A DNA stretch of 5,010 nucleotides, taken from Frankiales bacterium. GTDB taxonomy: Bacteria > Actinomycetota > Actinomycetes > JAFAQI01. Under the pieces are notes generated by a model, which was not told the DNA's origin, did no database searches, and saw only the letters and a list, made by a program, of their open reading frames with translations. This document shows, piece by piece, positions 4,930 through 5,010 of the stretch. The stretch is from assembly GCA_019246495.1 (NCBI GenBank), contig JAFAQI010000226.1:1-5010 (forward strand), read 5' to 3'. The position numbers were made by a program, and so were the translations under genes. The stretch's first letter is position 1. Every line of letters starts with the position of its first letter.

Positions 4930-4941
4930 GACCTGCAGGTC
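4930..4941. repeat. 12-bp palindrome in the riboswitch 5' leader
   Basis: GACCTGCAGGTC is a perfect 12-bp palindrome between the predicted transcription start and the aptamer. In RNA it could form only a 4-bp stem with a TGCA loop. It may be a protein-binding site or chance; I see no partner copy in the window. Confidence 0.3.
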
Positions 4942-4959
4942 ACGAAACGGTTGCGACTG

Positions 4960-4988
4960 AAGGTATCGATCCGGCCAGGCGGGGACAA
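4960..4988 (-). promoter_or_regulatory. Candidate promoter for the riboswitch-NlpC/P60 transcript
   Basis: On the minus strand, TTGTCC (4983-4988) and TACCTT (4960-4965) are separated by 17 nt and fit an actinobacterial housekeeping promoter (TTGNNN, TANNNT). Initiation would fall near 4953, about 47 nt before the aptamer closing stem. The hexamers and spacing are visible; activity is inferred. Confidence 0.55.
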
Positions 4989-5010
4989 GCACCCTCCCCG
5001 GGCCAGCGGG

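Noticed and set aside
4948..4953. CGGTTG complementarity with 4789-4794 as riboswitch closing stem
   Set aside because: The ACCGCC/GGCGGT pairing (4901-4906 with 4791-4796) uses the same 3' bases and fits the known aptamer layout.
4804..4992. Minus-strand ORF of 62 codons upstream of the peptidase
   Set aside because: It lies across the c-di-AMP riboswitch and the candidate promoter; the RNA motifs explain the sequence better.

Overview
The window is high-GC DNA with actinobacterial character: Arg/Ala/Val-rich proteins, GTG starts, a SirA/NirA-type ferredoxin sulfite reductase, an iron-sulfur APS reductase and an actinobacterial-style RipA-like peptidase. The genus cannot be named from sequence alone. 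All assignments come from reading motifs; no database search was run.

Positions 36-3624 form an assimilatory sulfate-reduction locus with two divergent arms. The left arm (minus strand) has sirA (225-1895) and, 6 nt behind it, a 60-aa zinc-ribbon protein (36-218). The right arm (plus strand) has cysH (2246-2986) and an overlapping sirohydrochlorin chelatase gene (2968-3624). Together they give APS to sulfite (CysH), sulfite to sulfide (SirA), and the siroheme SirA needs (chelatase). The 350-nt gap between sirA and cysH holds two divergent short ORFs, one per arm. They encode related peptides with the core R(R/L)HVDLQRV(A/Q)SAVC, of the type known as leader peptides before actinobacterial sulfur genes. 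Each stop codon lies exactly 56 nt before the gene it precedes, and two small palindromes lie between the leaders.

Positions 3648-5010 are unrelated and convergent. On the minus strand there is a secreted coiled-coil NlpC/P60 peptidoglycan hydrolase (3648-4763). It is preceded by a very well conserved c-di-AMP (ydaO/yuaA) riboswitch (about 4788-4910) and a plausible promoter (4960-4988). A 15-bp perfect inverted repeat (3597-3646) lies between the two convergent units and probably terminates both.

The most interesting parts are the paired divergent Cys-containing leaders, which suggest that both arms of one pathway are attenuated separately, and the riboswitch, whose short distance to the start codon suggests translational rather than termination control. 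Positions 1-35 show nothing I can support. No rRNA, tRNA, CRISPR array or mobile element is visible.
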